Assembly: GCF_034140825.1 (NCBI RefSeq)
Contig: NC_089037.1
Span: 2,949,501-3,013,500, forward strand
DNA length: 64,000 bases
Origin: Oryza sativa Japonica Group
Lineage: Eukaryota > Streptophyta > Magnoliopsida > Poales > Poaceae
Reading direction: 5' to 3'
A program made the position numbers and the translations under genes. Below are positions 8,959 through 21,266 of the stretch, piece after piece (the stretch's first letter is position 1; each line of letters opens with the position of its first letter). The notes under the pieces were generated by a model. It had not been told where the DNA came from, made no database searches, and saw nothing but the letters and a program-made list of their open reading frames with translations.

Positions 8959-11900
8959 ATGGCATCAACTATATTGCAACGAAAGAGAGCCGGAGAGGAT
9001 GCCGTTGTCATCGTGGGAGCCGGAATCGCCGGACTCGCCGTGGCTCTCGGGCTGCACAGGTGGGAAACTGAGGGGGTGTTATATTTTAGCCCCTCTCACA
9101 AAACCAGAGGGACTTATGTTTTTGAGAGTTTAGCCCCTCTCTCCCAAACACCCCCTGAGCCCCCTGAGAATGTGTTGGCTTTCTGTATGTGTCGCCGTGT
9201 TGGCAGCTGCATGTTAACTTGAGCTGAGCTGATATCATCTGCTTGCTTGCTTGATTGATCCGCATGCAGGAAAGGGGTGAAGTGCACGGTGCTAGAGTCG
9301 TCGCCGGAGCTCAGGGCGTCGGGGTTCGCCATCGCGACGTGGAGGAATGCGTTGCAAGCGCTTGACGCCCTTGGGGTAGGCGACAAGATCAGGAAGTGTC
9401 ATCTGCATCTTCAGGAGTAAGTACAACGCACCTGGTTTAAAACACTGCATGAAGATATATCTTTGACGAGAAAATTATTACATATCATTAGAACTAGCTG
9501 GTAGTCTGCGTAAACACACGGCTAGCACTCATTTAAAATTATCTAATTTATTTAAAATTTGCTAAATAATAATCTCGTTGTTTTAAGATTTTTAAAATAA
9601 ATCTTATCATCATTGTTTTTTTATTTTTATATGTTTTAAAAGTCACACCCACCACCGACTTTCACTTCTTTGTCTATCTATTGATGCTATTTTCAACCAT
9701 ACCATTTTTCGGTAAAGTTGCCAAAAAAAATGGTTATATTTAGTTTGTTGCCAAATTTGATCAATACATAAGAAATCCTGCTATAAAATTTTAGCAATAT
9801 TACCACTTTACCAAAATTTTGACATTGCCAAAACTTGGTAAGGTTTATTTTGGCTACAATCTGAACAAGCCCATATTTTTTTGGAAGTCCCCTCAAATGC
9901 CGTCACTAGACTCCTTCACGGCATGCCCGATGTTCTTGTCATTGAGATTTTAGAAATTAAACATGATTATTATTATTAGGTTTCTTTTTTTACTTTCTAA
10001 TAGTCCCGTCAACCAGCACAACACTACTCTTATACGACCTTCCCGTCGCCTCTCCCCTACTGAACCTAATCATTAGTTAGATATTGTTTTTTAATTTCCC
10101 ATTAACCGTCACCACTCTTCCTCTTTACGGCTCGCATGTTGTTCTCTTTTATCATCATTGTCACTGTTGTGTTATAGATAGAATGTTTTTTCAATATTAT
10201 TTATTTTTTACTCCAAATTTTTGTTATTTATAAATCGTGTTCCTAGTTGAACTTTTTTTTAAATTTCTAATTTTGTTTTCATTTTTTTTCCGATTTTAGT
10301 TAGTCTTGTATAGTGTTCAATATTGATCTGTTTTCACTATTTCTTATTATTCCGGATTACAGTTATTTCAAAATTGTATTGATACTTGAACTCACATATT
10401 TATATTTTTCTAATTTAAAATTATTATATTTTATTTTAAATTAATCTCGTGTTGTGTTCTGCTAGATGGTCTCAAACTTCTTTGAGTATTCCTTATTTTC
10501 TATTTCACAAATATGTATGTTTAAATTTAGCTCCTACATATTGTAAAAAGACAAATATGACCGTGAATTTACACGTACAAGTTATATTTTTATTTATTTA
10601 TAAATATTTTTAGAGATCGAATTCTAACCTGCATGTTTATACAATGACATATCACATATTAATATATCATATTAAATTGTTACGTGAAATGCAAGAAAGG
10701 AGGTTGTATTCTCTGGAGGCAAATTTCCATCTCCATATCTTAGACCTTAATTTTTCACATCACAGGTTGCATGTCTTCTCTTCGTTCACCGGAGAGATGG
10801 CACATGCAACGTCTCTCAATGAGCAGGGGAAACGGTGAGATGGCATGCTCGGACTGATCTCTACTGATTATATACACCGTTCATTCTAGACAACGCTTAC
10901 ATGATTGTTGGCTTAGATGCAGAGGACCCAACGAAATGCTCTGCGTCAGGCGGGACTGGCTACTGCGAGCACTGGAGGAAGAGCTACCAGAAGGCACCAT
11001 CCGCTACTCCTCCAAGATCGTTGAAATCGAAGAGGACGGCGACGCCAAGATCCTACACCTAGCCGACGGCGCAATTCTCCGAGCAAAGGTAGAAGAAGAA
11101 AAAACACAGTGAATCCCAAAGATTGCGAACTGAGAATTCTTGAATTGTTAATGGCGCGGATGCAGGTAGTGATCGGTTGCGACGGGGTCAATTCCGTGGT
11201 GGCAAAATGGCTGGGGCTCGCAAAGCCGTCCTACTCGGGGCGCTTGGCTACGAGAGGCCTCGCGTGTTACCCTGGCGGCCACGGCTTCGATCCCAAGTTC
11301 AAGATGTTCTTCGGCCATGGCTTTCGTCTCGGCGTGATCCCCTGCAACGATACTGATGTCTACTGGTTCTTCACCTGGTCTCCTTCTGAGCACGGTTAGT
11401 CTCTGTCATTGACACACTGTCACGAATGGTGAATCGATTGGTGACCAGGAATTAACCGGTGCACGCATGTTTGGTTGCTGCTCCAGATGATGATGCTCTC
11501 GCCAAGAATAAGAAGTTCGTTCTGACCAAGCTGAATAGCGCGGAGATCCCAGCCGAGGTGCTCGAGATCATCGAGAGGAGCGAGGCGAAGGACGTGCTCA
11601 CCGCGCCGCTGCGTTTCCGGCCGCCGCTCTCGCTGCTGCTGGCGAGCATCAGCAAGGGGAACGTGTGCGTCGCCGGCGACGCGCTGCACCCGATGACGCC
11701 CGACCTGGGGCAGGGCGGCTGCGCGGCGCTGGAGGACGGCGTCGTGCTGGCGAGATGCCTCGGCGACGCCATCCTCGGCGGCGGCGGCGGCGGTGCGGAG
11801 AGCGAGAGGATCGAGGCGGGTCTGCGTGAGTACGCGAGGATCCGGCGGTGGAGGAGCGCCGAGCTCATCGGGACAGCCTACGCGGTCGGCTTCATGCAGG

Positions 11901-12004
11901 AGAGCAGCAATGCGGTCATCAGCTTTCTGCGTGACAATTGGTTGGCCGGAGCGCTGGTGAGAAAGCTTCTGAAAATGGCGGACTATGACTGTGGCAAGCT
12001 CTAA
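8959..12004 (+). CDS. FAD-dependent monooxygenase copy B (MO1-like)
   Basis: Exons 8959-9059, 9270-9416, 10766-10834, 10923-11088, 11166-11394 and 11487-12004 join without a stop into 409 aa. The protein has the FAD-binding GAGIAG (residues 20-25) followed by the dinucleotide-binding fold ending in VLE, the CDG motif (166-168) that binds FAD and NAD(P)H, and the GD motif VAGDALHPM (about 299-307) with GQGGCAALEDG. This is the layout of group A (salicylate hydroxylase-type) aromatic monooxygenases; closest plant relatives are MO1 / CTF2 proteins, which share the YDCG(K/R)L end. It should use NADPH and oxygen on an unknown small substrate, probably in the cytosol, as no signal or transit peptide is seen. 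Intron 2 is enlarged to 1349 bp by repeats. All splice sites are GT-AG. Confidence 0.9.
9417..10765 (+). other. Enlarged intron 2 of copy B with repeat insertions
   Basis: 1349 bp against 82-686 bp in the sister genes. About 9690-9895 is a MITE-like block rich in GCCAAAA and TTGGTAAAG motifs, of the same family as 53206-53410 in pseudogene F. The rest is AT-rich with no gene. Confidence 0.6.
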
Positions 12005-12543
12005 AATGTGAATGGTTATTGGCCTTCTGTACCGGGATCCTTTTACAGTGGTCTCTACTCTCTAGACTCTCTACTCGTAATACACTATTATTGTATTATC
12101 ATTAGTACAAGTGACCAACTATTGATTTATGAATTCTGCTTCTAATAAAAAAATATTTTGCTATCAGTGGTTGAGGGCAGGGTTCAAAATTCCATAACAA
12201 AATTTCAGAAATTTTGGTTCTCATTTGGTACTATTTATTCAAATTTGATAAAATTTTGTTCAAAAATTCAAATAATTTCGGCCATATCGGTGACCCCTGA
12301 TACAAATGAATGAATGCACTTAGCGTAGGTTTCACTGATTTGTGATAAGTTTGACTTAGATTTGTCAGATTTTCATCAAATTTGGCATATTTTTGTCAAA
12401 AATTGTTTTTGTTAAATTTGACTTTAGTTTGATAAAATGGACTTTAAATTTGATAGATGTTTGACATATTTAATTTAGATTGAGAAAAATATGAATAAAA
12501 TTTAACAAAATTTTGGATAACATCCACCCAAAATACATACAGC
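12005..12543. other. 3' flank of copy B and AT-rich spacer
   Basis: The first 100 bases match the 3' flank of copy A. After that comes a spacer of short repeated words (TTTGACTTAGATTTG, TTTGATAAAAT) without coding signs. Confidence 0.5.
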
Positions 12544-13440
12544 TTGTGGATGGGAGAGAGGAAGAAGGTTCGTGTCAATGCAACCACCATCCTCTTTGCC
12601 ATGGCGTCATCGTCGTTGTTGCCGACAACTAACCCACACCCACTGAATTCCACCACTGCCACGATGCCGCCACCATATCCGCAGTCCGCACGTCTCGGTG
12701 CCGCCGGATCTGTAGCTAGATACTCAGCCGCCACCGGATTGATCGCCTACCCATCGCTACAGCCCGAACTCTGCCGCCTGAGCCTTGCCTTTGGTGCTCT
12801 TCCTCATCATCATCGAGCCATCGTTGCCCCTTCTCCGCTGGATCCACCCGCCTCAGCCCGAGCTCCACACTCCTTCCCCGTCGCATCCACCCGCCTCAGC
12901 CTGAGCTTCGCCACCCATCCCCTACTGAATCCTCCCGCCCTAGTCCTAGCTCTGACGCCCGGGCCCAGCTGCCATCGCTCCTCATCATCATTGTCGAGGC
13001 GTGCGCTACCGCTCCCTCTCTTGGCACGCCGTTATCGCTGCTCCGTTCGTGTGCAGCTTTCGTCGTCGCTCCCTTTCTTCATGCGCAACCACCGCTCCCT
13101 CCCTCTCCACACCGGCGACGCTGGCACCACTGTGCCATCCCTCTACGTGTGCGTCGTCACTGCCTCACCTAACATAGAGAGATAGGGTTGGGAGCTAATG
13201 AATGGATATGGTTGAATGTCATCAAGGGTATTTTGATCAGGTTGACTAGTAAATGGATTTTTTTTCCCTTTTCTTGAATGAAGCCCTAACATCATAGAGA
13301 AAGTAGGGTTAGATGGTAACTTTGATTTTGAAAAAGGGGTCAAATGAGCAAATTAGAATAAGTAGAGTCTGATTGGTAGTTATGCTTCAAAACAGAGCCA
13401 AATGAGCAATTATCCATAAAAAATATGGACGGTCCAAACT
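12544..13440. repeat. GC-rich block followed by a MULE-like terminal region
   Basis: 12600-13150 is Pro/Ser/Ala-rich in every frame, with no recognisable domain and no codon bias typical of a gene. 13170-13440 resembles the terminal repeat of rice Mutator-like elements (CAAATGAGCAATTATCC at the edge, repeated CAAATGAGCAAATTAG). The opposite terminus was not found, so this is an inferred non-autonomous MULE remnant. Confidence 0.4.
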
Positions 13441-13700
13441 AGAAACTATTCTAAACTCTTGAGGGATATCATCTTGTTGTTTGCATGTCATCTAAATAGT
13501 TATAAAATAAAATAAAAAAAAATCAACATGATAGATTAAAATGTGATAAACAAATCCATAAACATGCAAGATCAAATTTAACTTCTACAAGTTACAACGA
13601 AAAAAGTAAATTTGATTATAGATATACATTAACTAGCTATAATTTAATTTATATCTCATCAAGAGTTTAGAATCCAATCCCACGATCCAAATACATCGTT
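13440..13700. repeat. AT-rich dispersed repeat, related to 59930-60170
   Basis: Shares GTTTGCATGTCATCTAAATAG, ACATGCAA and AACTTCTACAAGTT-type segments in the same order with 59930-60170. Flanks begin TCTTGAGGGATAT and end near ATCAAGAGTTTAGA. No coding capacity. Confidence 0.55.
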
Positions 13701-14692
13701 GTTTGTACTTACATGTGGGTTGCATGAACAAATGATGGAACTGATTTTTGTGATACAGTTGGCACAAAACACAAATGAGGGTTAGCTATGTTATACGGAC
13801 ACTCCCATACGGATACAGACACGAATATGGTACATGGTACACTATTCTAGATACGGGGTATTATTAATTGTATGATATGTATAACAAATAAAATAATAGA
13901 AAGAAATTAAAGGTTAAGGGCTTTAAATATAAAAGACACGGTTATTCAATTTTATCAATAGGACATAAAAATATTTATTCCGTGTCAAAAATATAAAATA
14001 TGAATCGTATTAACTTTTATGATTTTTAAAGCTGTACTTTGACCATTATTTTTTTTGTTATAGGGAGTACGAAGCTAGTAGAACTTAACTCATTAGAGAA
14101 AATTTTGAGTGTTGAGGGAAAAACATGAAAAATGAAAGAAGGTCATCAATACAGGTGAGAAAACCTGACTCCACGGTCAGTCACGACCGGTAGTCTCAAT
14201 CGTGGTCGCACTCGCTTGGACAGTTGGACGGACCTGGTCCGACTCCTCAACGCCGTATACTTCTCCATCTCTCCCCCTCCTTCTCACAGTCACGTTAATT
14301 TTTCTCCTCTCGTTTTTTTTCCCTATCATCTCTTTCTCGTCCTATTCATGAGAGCGAACTAGTGATAGAGGCAAAAGTGATAAACCCGCTTACCTACTTA
14401 TAATAGATCAAAATCTGCAGTGCCGGGTGCCGAAGCCGGCCCTTTGTCCCGGACGCGTTGCCGGTGCCGCTTTCCTCCGTGTTTTCTTCCGAGCGAGAGC
14501 GATTTACGGTTCATGGAGACACGTACTCACGGTCCTTTTCGCGGTCACAGCCGCGACGCTCCCGGTGCTCCTGTATTCTACCGAGAACAGGACACTGACT
14601 TGTGGGACCCGCGGCTCCTCCTATCGGCCCCAAAAACTTCGGCCCAGGCTGTCTACGAATGGGCCTGTGCTGGCCTACTCCAATAAAAAAAA
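13700..14692. other. Intergenic, no gene recognised
   Basis: Mostly AT-rich sequence. A GC-rich patch at about 14420-14680 is open in two frames for about 90 codons but shows no domain; it touches the edge of the next element. Confidence 0.4.
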
Positions 14693-17610
14693 GGAATAAG
14701 ATCACTTTGACTCCGTCAATTGACCACCGAATCTAAATCGTATCTCTCAATCGTAATACCATAAATCTTCACCCCGAACTTGCAAAACCGGTGCAATTTG
14801 ACTCCTTGAGTGGTTTTCGAGGGCGGTTTTGCTGACGTGGCGCGCACGTGGCAGTGTTGACCTGATCTTTATTCCACGTGGCATTGACGTGGCGCTTATG
14901 TGGCACTAAAATAAAAAATATATATGCGGGGCCATTTGTCATTCACACAAAAAAATTATAGGACCCACTGACATGTGGGTCCCACATGTCATCTTCTCTC
15001 TCGCTACCCTTCTTCTTCCTCCTCTCTCCCTTATTTCTCTCTCTCTCTCTCTCTCTCTCTCCCCCCTTGACATGAGCCGGCGGCAGGCGGGGGCTCGGTG
15101 GCAGCGGCGGCGAGCAGGTGGTGGTGGCGGCGGTGGGCGGTGGACCTCGGGTGACGGGCGCGGGAGCAACTCAAGGTTGCGCGTCGCCTTCGTTTTTTGC
15201 GGTGGCGGTGGGCTCGTCTTGGCCTCGAGGCGGCGGCACGAAGTGACGAGTGGTCTCCGGCAACGCCTTCCACCGAGCCATTACCGTCTCTGCTGCTGCG
15301 ACCACATCAGGCTGCCGTTGCCGCCCTGCTGCCGCAACTCGTCCTCTAGCCGCCCGTCATGGCCGATTCGGAGCTCTGGATCTCTAGCCGCCATGCCCTC
15401 CTGAGCTCCTCTTGCTTGGCCGCGCGACGCCTTCGACGGCGCCACCACCATCGTCATCCCCCGTGGCGAAGGGGACACCGTCGCCACTCCAGATTTTGCT
15501 GCAGCAACGGCGGTGCCGGCGTCGGCGCGAGAGTTGGCTGCTACTGCACGGCTGACGCGGCCTCGCCACCATCCCCATCTCCCGTGGCGCCAGCGCCGCT
15601 TCATTCCCGGACCCGTTGAAGCCGAACCCTGCTGCGACGGTGGAGGCGGCACGAAGACTGTCGACTGCTGCTGCATGGCGAGGCGCGGCCCTAGCCCAGC
15701 CGCCATCATCCCCCGCGGCGAACGCACCACCGATGCCTCTCCAGCGCCGCCACCACCAAACCCGAATCCCTACTGCTGCGGTGGCGGCAGAGGCGGCGCA
15801 AATCCGGACGCCGCTCCCCACGCACGAAGAAAAAGAGGGAGAGATAGAGAAAGGTGGAGAGAGAGAGGAGGAAGAAGGGATAAGAGAGGATGACATGTGG
15901 GACCCATATGTCAGTGAGTCCGACAAAAACTTTTTTGTGTGAATGACAAATGGGCCCGCATATATTTTTTAATTTTAATGCCACGTAAGCGTCACGTCAA
16001 TGCCACGTGGAACAAAGAACAGGTAAACACTGCCACGTGTGCGCTACGTCAGTGAAACCGCCCTCCAAAACCACCAAGGGAGCAAATTGTACCGGTTTTA
16101 TAAGTTCAGGGGGTCGAGATTTCTGGTGTTGCGGTTGAGGGATACGATTTAGATTCGGTGGTCAGTTGAGCTGGATTTTTCACATTTTGGTCCTTTTGAA
16201 AAACTTATTTCGTAAATAGACCCCTAAAAAAACTTATCCCAAAAAATAGTCCTTTTTGGGGCGCCAGAGTGGCTGGCGCCGTCGTTCAACAGGACGGCGC
16301 CAGCCTGGCGCCGTCCCCCTGCCGACGTGGCGGGGCGATGCTGAGGTGGCTAGGGGGAGTGCGCCAGAGTGGCTGGCGCCCCCCCCCCCCCCCCGAAATT
16401 TTTTATTTTTGTTTTATTTGTTTGATATTTTTTTCACGCTTAGGGACACACAAGAACCAACCATAGAAAAATTGAACTTAAATGGACGTAATATGTGACA
16501 TGTATAATTTTTCCTCTCCTCTCCTCTCTTTCCGAACTAGTGCAGAGGAGAGAGATGTGCAACTTTTTTATTTTTATTTTATTTTGTTGATATTTTTTTC
16601 ACACTTAGGAACTCACAGGAACCAACCATGTAAAAAATAAACTCAAACGGACGAAATATGTGGCATGTGGAATTTTCCAAAGCTCCACCGAAAAACTTCT
16701 TTCCTCGAAAACACAATCTTGCAAGCGGAATTTGGAGGTTTTAATATCGTCGAACCCGGCAAAGCGGGGGAGAATCGGATGTAACTTTTTCTATAGATGT
16801 CCGTGCATATATTATTTGCCTGATTCCGAGTCCGTATGAGAAAGTTATGCCTATTTTAATAGATGGCATATTTTGTCCGTTTCGGTAGAGTTTTGGAAAA
16901 TTCTACATGTCACATATTTTGTCTGTTTGAGTTTATTTTTTATACAGTTGGTTCCTATGTTCTCCTAAGTGTGAAAAAAATATCAAAAAAATGAAATAAA
17001 AATAAAAAATTGCATCTCTACGTACTGTTTAACTTATATATGTCATTTCATATGGTTATATTTTGAATTAGATTAAGTAATTTCATATAGTGGTAGAGTG
17101 CATTATGTTTAACATGCTGATCAAAGGGTTTTACTAAAGGAGTTATGGTCTAATTTTAGTGAAGGTGCAAAGTAGACTAAGTGGTATGCTAGATATTTTC
17201 AAACTTAGCTAAGTGGTAGTTCGAGTTTAAATTTTTTTTGTGGTTGGTTGTATCGTGATCCTGAGTGTGAAAAAACATCCGAAAAAATAAAATAAAAATG
17301 ACACCGTTGCAACTCCATACAGAGAAACAGGAATGGAGGCGGCGGCGCCAGCCATGCTGGCGCCCTCCTCCTTGGGGCGGCGCCAGCCTCCTCCTGCCAC
17401 GTCGGTTCGCGTGCGCCACGGTGGCAGGAGGACGGCGCCAGAGAGGCTGGCGCCGTCCCGTTGGATGACGGCGCCAGCCACTCTGGCGCCCCAAAAAGGA
17501 CTATTTCTGGGATAAGTTTTTTCAGGGGTCTATTTATGAAATAAGTTTTTCAAAAGGACCAAAATGTGAAAAATCCAGGTCAGTTGAGGGAGTCAAAGTG
17601 ATCTTATTCC
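14693..17610. mobile_element. Mutator-like element with long TIRs (outer element)
   Basis: The left end GGAATAAGATCACTTTGACT (14693) is matched inverted by the right end at 17610, and homology between the arms extends over several hundred bases (14693-15070 against 15830-16170 plus 17589-17610). The arms contain repeated GACGTGGC, ACATGTGG and GGGTCCCAC words typical of rice MULE termini. The centre (15070-15830) is GC-rich with a (CT)n run at about 15036-15062 and has no transposase. Without its insert the element is about 1.5 kb. Flanks are A-rich and give no clean target duplication. It is interrupted 22 bp from its right end by another element. Confidence 0.8.
16171..17578. mobile_element. 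Second Mutator-like element nested in the first
   Basis: 1408 bp with termini CTGGATTTTTCAC and its complement. A perfect 10-bp direct repeat GTCAGTTGAG (16161-16170 and 17579-17588) flanks it and is part of the outer element's terminus, so this one came later. Arms of about 150 bp are nearly perfect inverted repeats and include GGCGCCAGAGTGGCTGGCGCC-like palindromes. The interior has two direct and two inverted copies of a block containing GAAAAAAATATC and ACCAACC(A/T), and a run of about 16 C at 16380. No coding capacity. Confidence 0.85.
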
Positions 17611-17994
17611 ATTAAAAAAAAAGGAAGGAAATATGGTCCACATCCAAACACACTAGCCAACAGTTTGGGCCGTACAAAATTCCCATTTCCGTCACGACTC
17701 TGACTGCCCTCGCTAATCCAATTTCCGCATGTTCGTGTACAAGGTCGAATCCACCAACCTGACTTCTTTTTCGTCGCATCTGCTTCAGTAAGTCCAGTGC
17801 CGATCACTCCCAGTCTCCCAGGTCCCAAACACTTGCTAGCCTATCTATATATGCGGCCACGAGCAGCACTAGATTTCAGTGAGCAAAGAAGCTTTACTCA
17901 GTTAGTGTTTGGTCTTAATTAAACACTGGCCTCCCAATTGATTAAGAGTACTCAGGGGGAGTACTGACTACTGAGAATCTAGCATCGATCAAGC
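17611..17994. other. Upstream region of copy C
   Basis: 384 bp between the MULE and the copy C start codon. A TATATAT-like box lies at about 17844-17852 (CTATCTATATATGC), about 145 bp before the ATG. Confidence 0.5.
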
Positions 17995-19716
17995 ATGCAA
18001 CAAAAGGAAGCCGGCGAGGAAGCCGTCGTCGTCGTGGGCGCCGGGATCGCCGGCCTCGCCGTGGCTCTCGGGCTGCACAGGTGAGAGGAGCCACCGGTGA
18101 GCCGGTGATGCGTATTGCTCTGTGTGTTGGCTGCCGCAGGTTAACTCGAGATGATGATCTGCTCCGCGTGCAGGAAAGGGGTGAAGTGCTCGGTGCTGGA
18201 GTCGTCGCCGGAGCTCCGGGCGTCGGGGTTCGCCTTCGCGACGTGGACGAACGCGTGGCAAGCGCTTGACAACCTTGGGGTGGGCGACAAGATCAGGAAG
18301 CTTCATCTGCATCTTCAGGAGTATGTAGAAAAAGAGAGGAACACTTGTAGGTGTGGTGAAAATGTAAAATAGTGACTGATTCTTGGTCTGAATTGTTCAC
18401 AGGTTGCATGTCTTCTCTTCGTCTACGGGAGAGATAACACGAAGAGCGGATCTCACGGTGCAGGGGAAACGGTAAGATGTCATGTTCTCTCCCACTGATC
18501 TCTACTGATGACTATTCACCTTACACTCTAGGCCATACTTGCATGTCGTTTTGCTTCCACGGGCCACACGTTCTTGTATTGAACCGTACCGAAATTTTGG
18601 ATCCTTCGCTTGGATGCAGAGGACCCAATGAACTGCGCTGCGTCAGGCGGGACTGGCTGCTCCGAGCACTAGAGGAAGAGCTACCAAAAGGCACCATCCG
18701 TTACTCCTCCAAGATCGTTGCAATCGAAGAGGATGGCAACGCCAAGATCATACACCTTGCCGACGCCGCAATTCTCAGAGCAAAGGTAGGAAAAAAAACA
18801 GAGTAATTCCCTAGAAACTGTGTTTCATTCATAGAGCAAATGCCACTGAAATTAATGACGGGGGTGCAGGTGCTGATCGGCTGCGACGGGGTGAATTCCG
18901 TTGTGGCAAAATGGCTGGGGCTCACAAAGCCGTCGTCCTCGGGGCGCTTGGCGACGAGAGGCCTCGCGCATTACCCTGATGGCCATGGATTGGACCCAAG
19001 GTTCAAGATGTTCGTCGGCCATGGCTTCCGTGCTGGCGTGATCCCCTGCAACGAGACTGATGCCTACTGGTTCTTCACCTGGTCTCCTTCCGAACACGGT
19101 CAGTCTCGTCACTATCAAGTGTCAACTATGTCAACAATGGTGATCTGACAGGTGATCAGTGATTGATCGGTGTTTAGTTGCCGTTCCAGAAAGTAATGGC
19201 GTCGAGGAGAGCGCGGAAAAGATGAAGCAGTTCGTGCTGACCAAGCTGAGGAGCTCCAAGATCCCAACCGAGGTGCTCGAGGTCGTCGAGAGGAGCAACA
19301 TAAACGACGTGGTCGCGTCGCCGCTGCGTTTCCGGCCCCCGCTGTCGCTCCTGCTCGCGAGCATCAGCAAGGGGAACGCGTGCGTCGCCGGTGACGCGCT
19401 GCACCCGATGACGCCTGACCTTGGCCAGGGCGGCTGCGCGGCGCTCGAGGACGGCGTCGTGCTGGCGAGATGCCTCGGCGACGCCCTTCTCGGCGGCGGC
19501 GGCGCCGCCGAGAGCGAGAGGATCGAGGCGAGTCTACGTGAGTACGCTAGAATCCGGCGGTGGAGGAGCGTCGAGCTCGTCGGGACAGCCTACGTCGTCG
19601 GCATCGTGCAGCAGAGTAACAATGCGGTCATCAGCTTTCTGCGGGACAAGTGGTTGGCCGGAGTGCTCGCCGGAAGGCTTCTGAAAATGGCGGACTATGA
19701 CTGTGGCAAGCTCTAA
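17995..19716 (+). CDS. FAD-dependent monooxygenase copy C (MO1-like)
   Basis: Exons 17995-18080, 18174-18320, 18403-18471, 18620-18785, 18870-19098 and 19190-19716 give 407 aa with no stop. Motifs are GAGIAG at residues 15-20, CDG near 161, and VAGDALHPMTPD near 300, as in a group A flavin monooxygenase. Exons 2-5 have the same lengths as in copies B, D and E, and all introns are short, making this the most compact gene of the array. It is closest to A/B in wording (HLHLQE, YWFFTWSPSEH) but exon 6 has its own insert (EESAEKMKQ). The start is chosen because MQQ-E-G begins copies C and D alike. Expected cytosolic; the substrate is not deducible. Confidence 0.92.
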
Positions 19717-20276
19717 AACGTGGGAACTCAGTTTTGTACCCAAGTTAATAAGATTACGAAATGGATTTTGTACCCATGTGTCTGAACAAATGATGGAATT
19801 GGATTTTGTGATAAAAGCTGCCTCAAAACATGTATGGGTTTAGGTCTAAATTTTGTGGATAAGGATGGGAATCTATATTTCTAGGACACTAGTAGGGATA
19901 AGGTGTTGAGCGCAAAAATGGAAGAATTAAAAAGTCTCAGTTGACCATAGTAGGAACAATAGTATGACTGCTTAAGTTGTAGTCACAGGGATTGCACATG
20001 AACCAAATCCCATCGTAACGGTGCAATGCAACCGCTATAGTAACGGGCTGTAGCACTTGATTTGCACTTTTGATCTGAAAAAGAATGGATGAGATACCAT
20101 GGAGTCACTAACTTGCAGTCCTAGCTATGGCTGCATGTGATCTCAATCCCGAAGCCCATACGACTTGATGATTGGGATGAGGTTTATTTGCCAAATATAG
20201 CGGGGCCAACAGGAGAGTAGGATCGTTGGTGGTAGCTAATCCTATGAACTCTCTAGTGCCAATGCTACAACTGTAG
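19717..20276. other. 3' flank of copy C
   Basis: Non-coding, moderately AT-rich; no gene or clear element seen before the hAT-type MITE at 20285. Confidence 0.4.
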
Positions 20277-20284
20277 CTACAACC

Positions 20285-20463
20285 AGGGGCGGATCCAGCA
20301 TGAGAGCGGCGGGGTCTCGAGCCTCCACTACTGACGTAAAGACTATGAAAGACCCCACAAAGACCCACTACATTTTTTTTACCATATGTAGATGGGAGGG
20401 GGGACTGTAACTTATCTAGTTTGCTCAGACCCCACTGCTATTTTTTTCTGGATCCACCACTGG
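20285..20463. mobile_element. hAT-type MITE
   Basis: 179 bp with ends AGGGGCGGATCCAG and CTGGATCCACCACTGG and a perfect 8-bp target duplication CTACAACC (20277-20284, 20464-20471). TIR sequence and 8-bp duplication fit a non-autonomous hAT element. Confidence 0.85.
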
Positions 20464-20727
20464 CTACAACCACCAACCACATAGGATCACTCATTAAGCC
20501 ATTCAACTAAATAAGTTAACCAATGAAATTGATTTGCTTGAATTGGAAAAAGGCTTTGGTTGATCAGCCTAAACATATGGCTTACCCATGAGGCTCTAAA
20601 ACTTTCACTATCAGCAAGTTTGAGGACATAAAAATGATCACCATACCCTGGGTCTGTGCTGGATGAGACCATTGTCATTTTGTCAAGTAAAACCTTGATG
20701 AAGGTGCATCCGTGGCGGCAGTGGTTA

Positions 20728-20985
20728 CTACTCCTCCTATAGTTATAAGACGTTTTGACTTTGGTCAAAGTCAAACTATTTTAAGCTTAACTAAATTTAT
20801 AGGCAAATATAGTAATATTTATAATATTAGATTAGTTTCATTGAATCAATAATTAAATATATTTTCATAATTTATTATCTTTGGTTGAAAATTTTACCAT
20901 ATTTATCTTTAAACTTAATTAAACTTAAATAGTTTGACTTTAACCAATGCCATAACGTTTTATATTCCCATTTACTTTTTCCCTG
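20728..20985. mobile_element. Stowaway-type MITE
   Basis: Begins CTCCTCCTATAGTTATAAGACG followed by TTTTGACTTTGGTCAAAGTC and ends with the inverted AACTTAAATAGTTTGACTTT and CGTTTTATATTCCCA. Degenerate ends; a well-known rice Stowaway pattern. Confidence 0.7.
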
Positions 20986-21113
20986 GAGGCTGCTATCTTG
21001 CCGCAAAAAATGTGTCCAAGATATTGTAAAACAATGAGAAGGCACGTCCCGTTCGACGTCTGTCCACTCTCACCGGACCGTAGTGGCGCATCATCATCAG
21101 CGATGACGTCAAA

Positions 21114-21266
21114 GTGCCTTCACTGCTGGCCTGCTGCTCACTCACCCTCGCCGTCGCAGCAATCATATTTAAACTCCTGGCGCTCACTCGATTTGCTCAC
21201 AGCATTTATTCTCATCTCTTTCCTGCAGCCAAGTCAGTTTGCATTCGCACAAAGCCAGTTGCAAGC
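21114..21266 (+). promoter_or_regulatory. In-frame open stretch upstream of copy D start
   Basis: An ATG at 21114 is in frame with copy D and the 51 codons between it and 21267 have no stop. They encode a hydrophobic, Ser/Ala-containing stretch (MPSLLACCSLTLAVAAIIF). It also contains a TATTTAAA-like box (about 21166). It is either leader/promoter DNA or an N-terminal extension, which the sister genes lack. The shorter start is preferred by alignment. Confidence 0.4.

Noticed and set aside
12544-13185. 213-codon plus-strand frame
   Set aside because: Pro/Ala/Ser-rich, no domain, no introns or promoter, next to a MULE-like terminus.
14973-15942. Several overlapping frames of 80-180 codons on both strands
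   Set aside because: All inside the outer MULE's GC-rich centre; low complexity and mutually overlapping.
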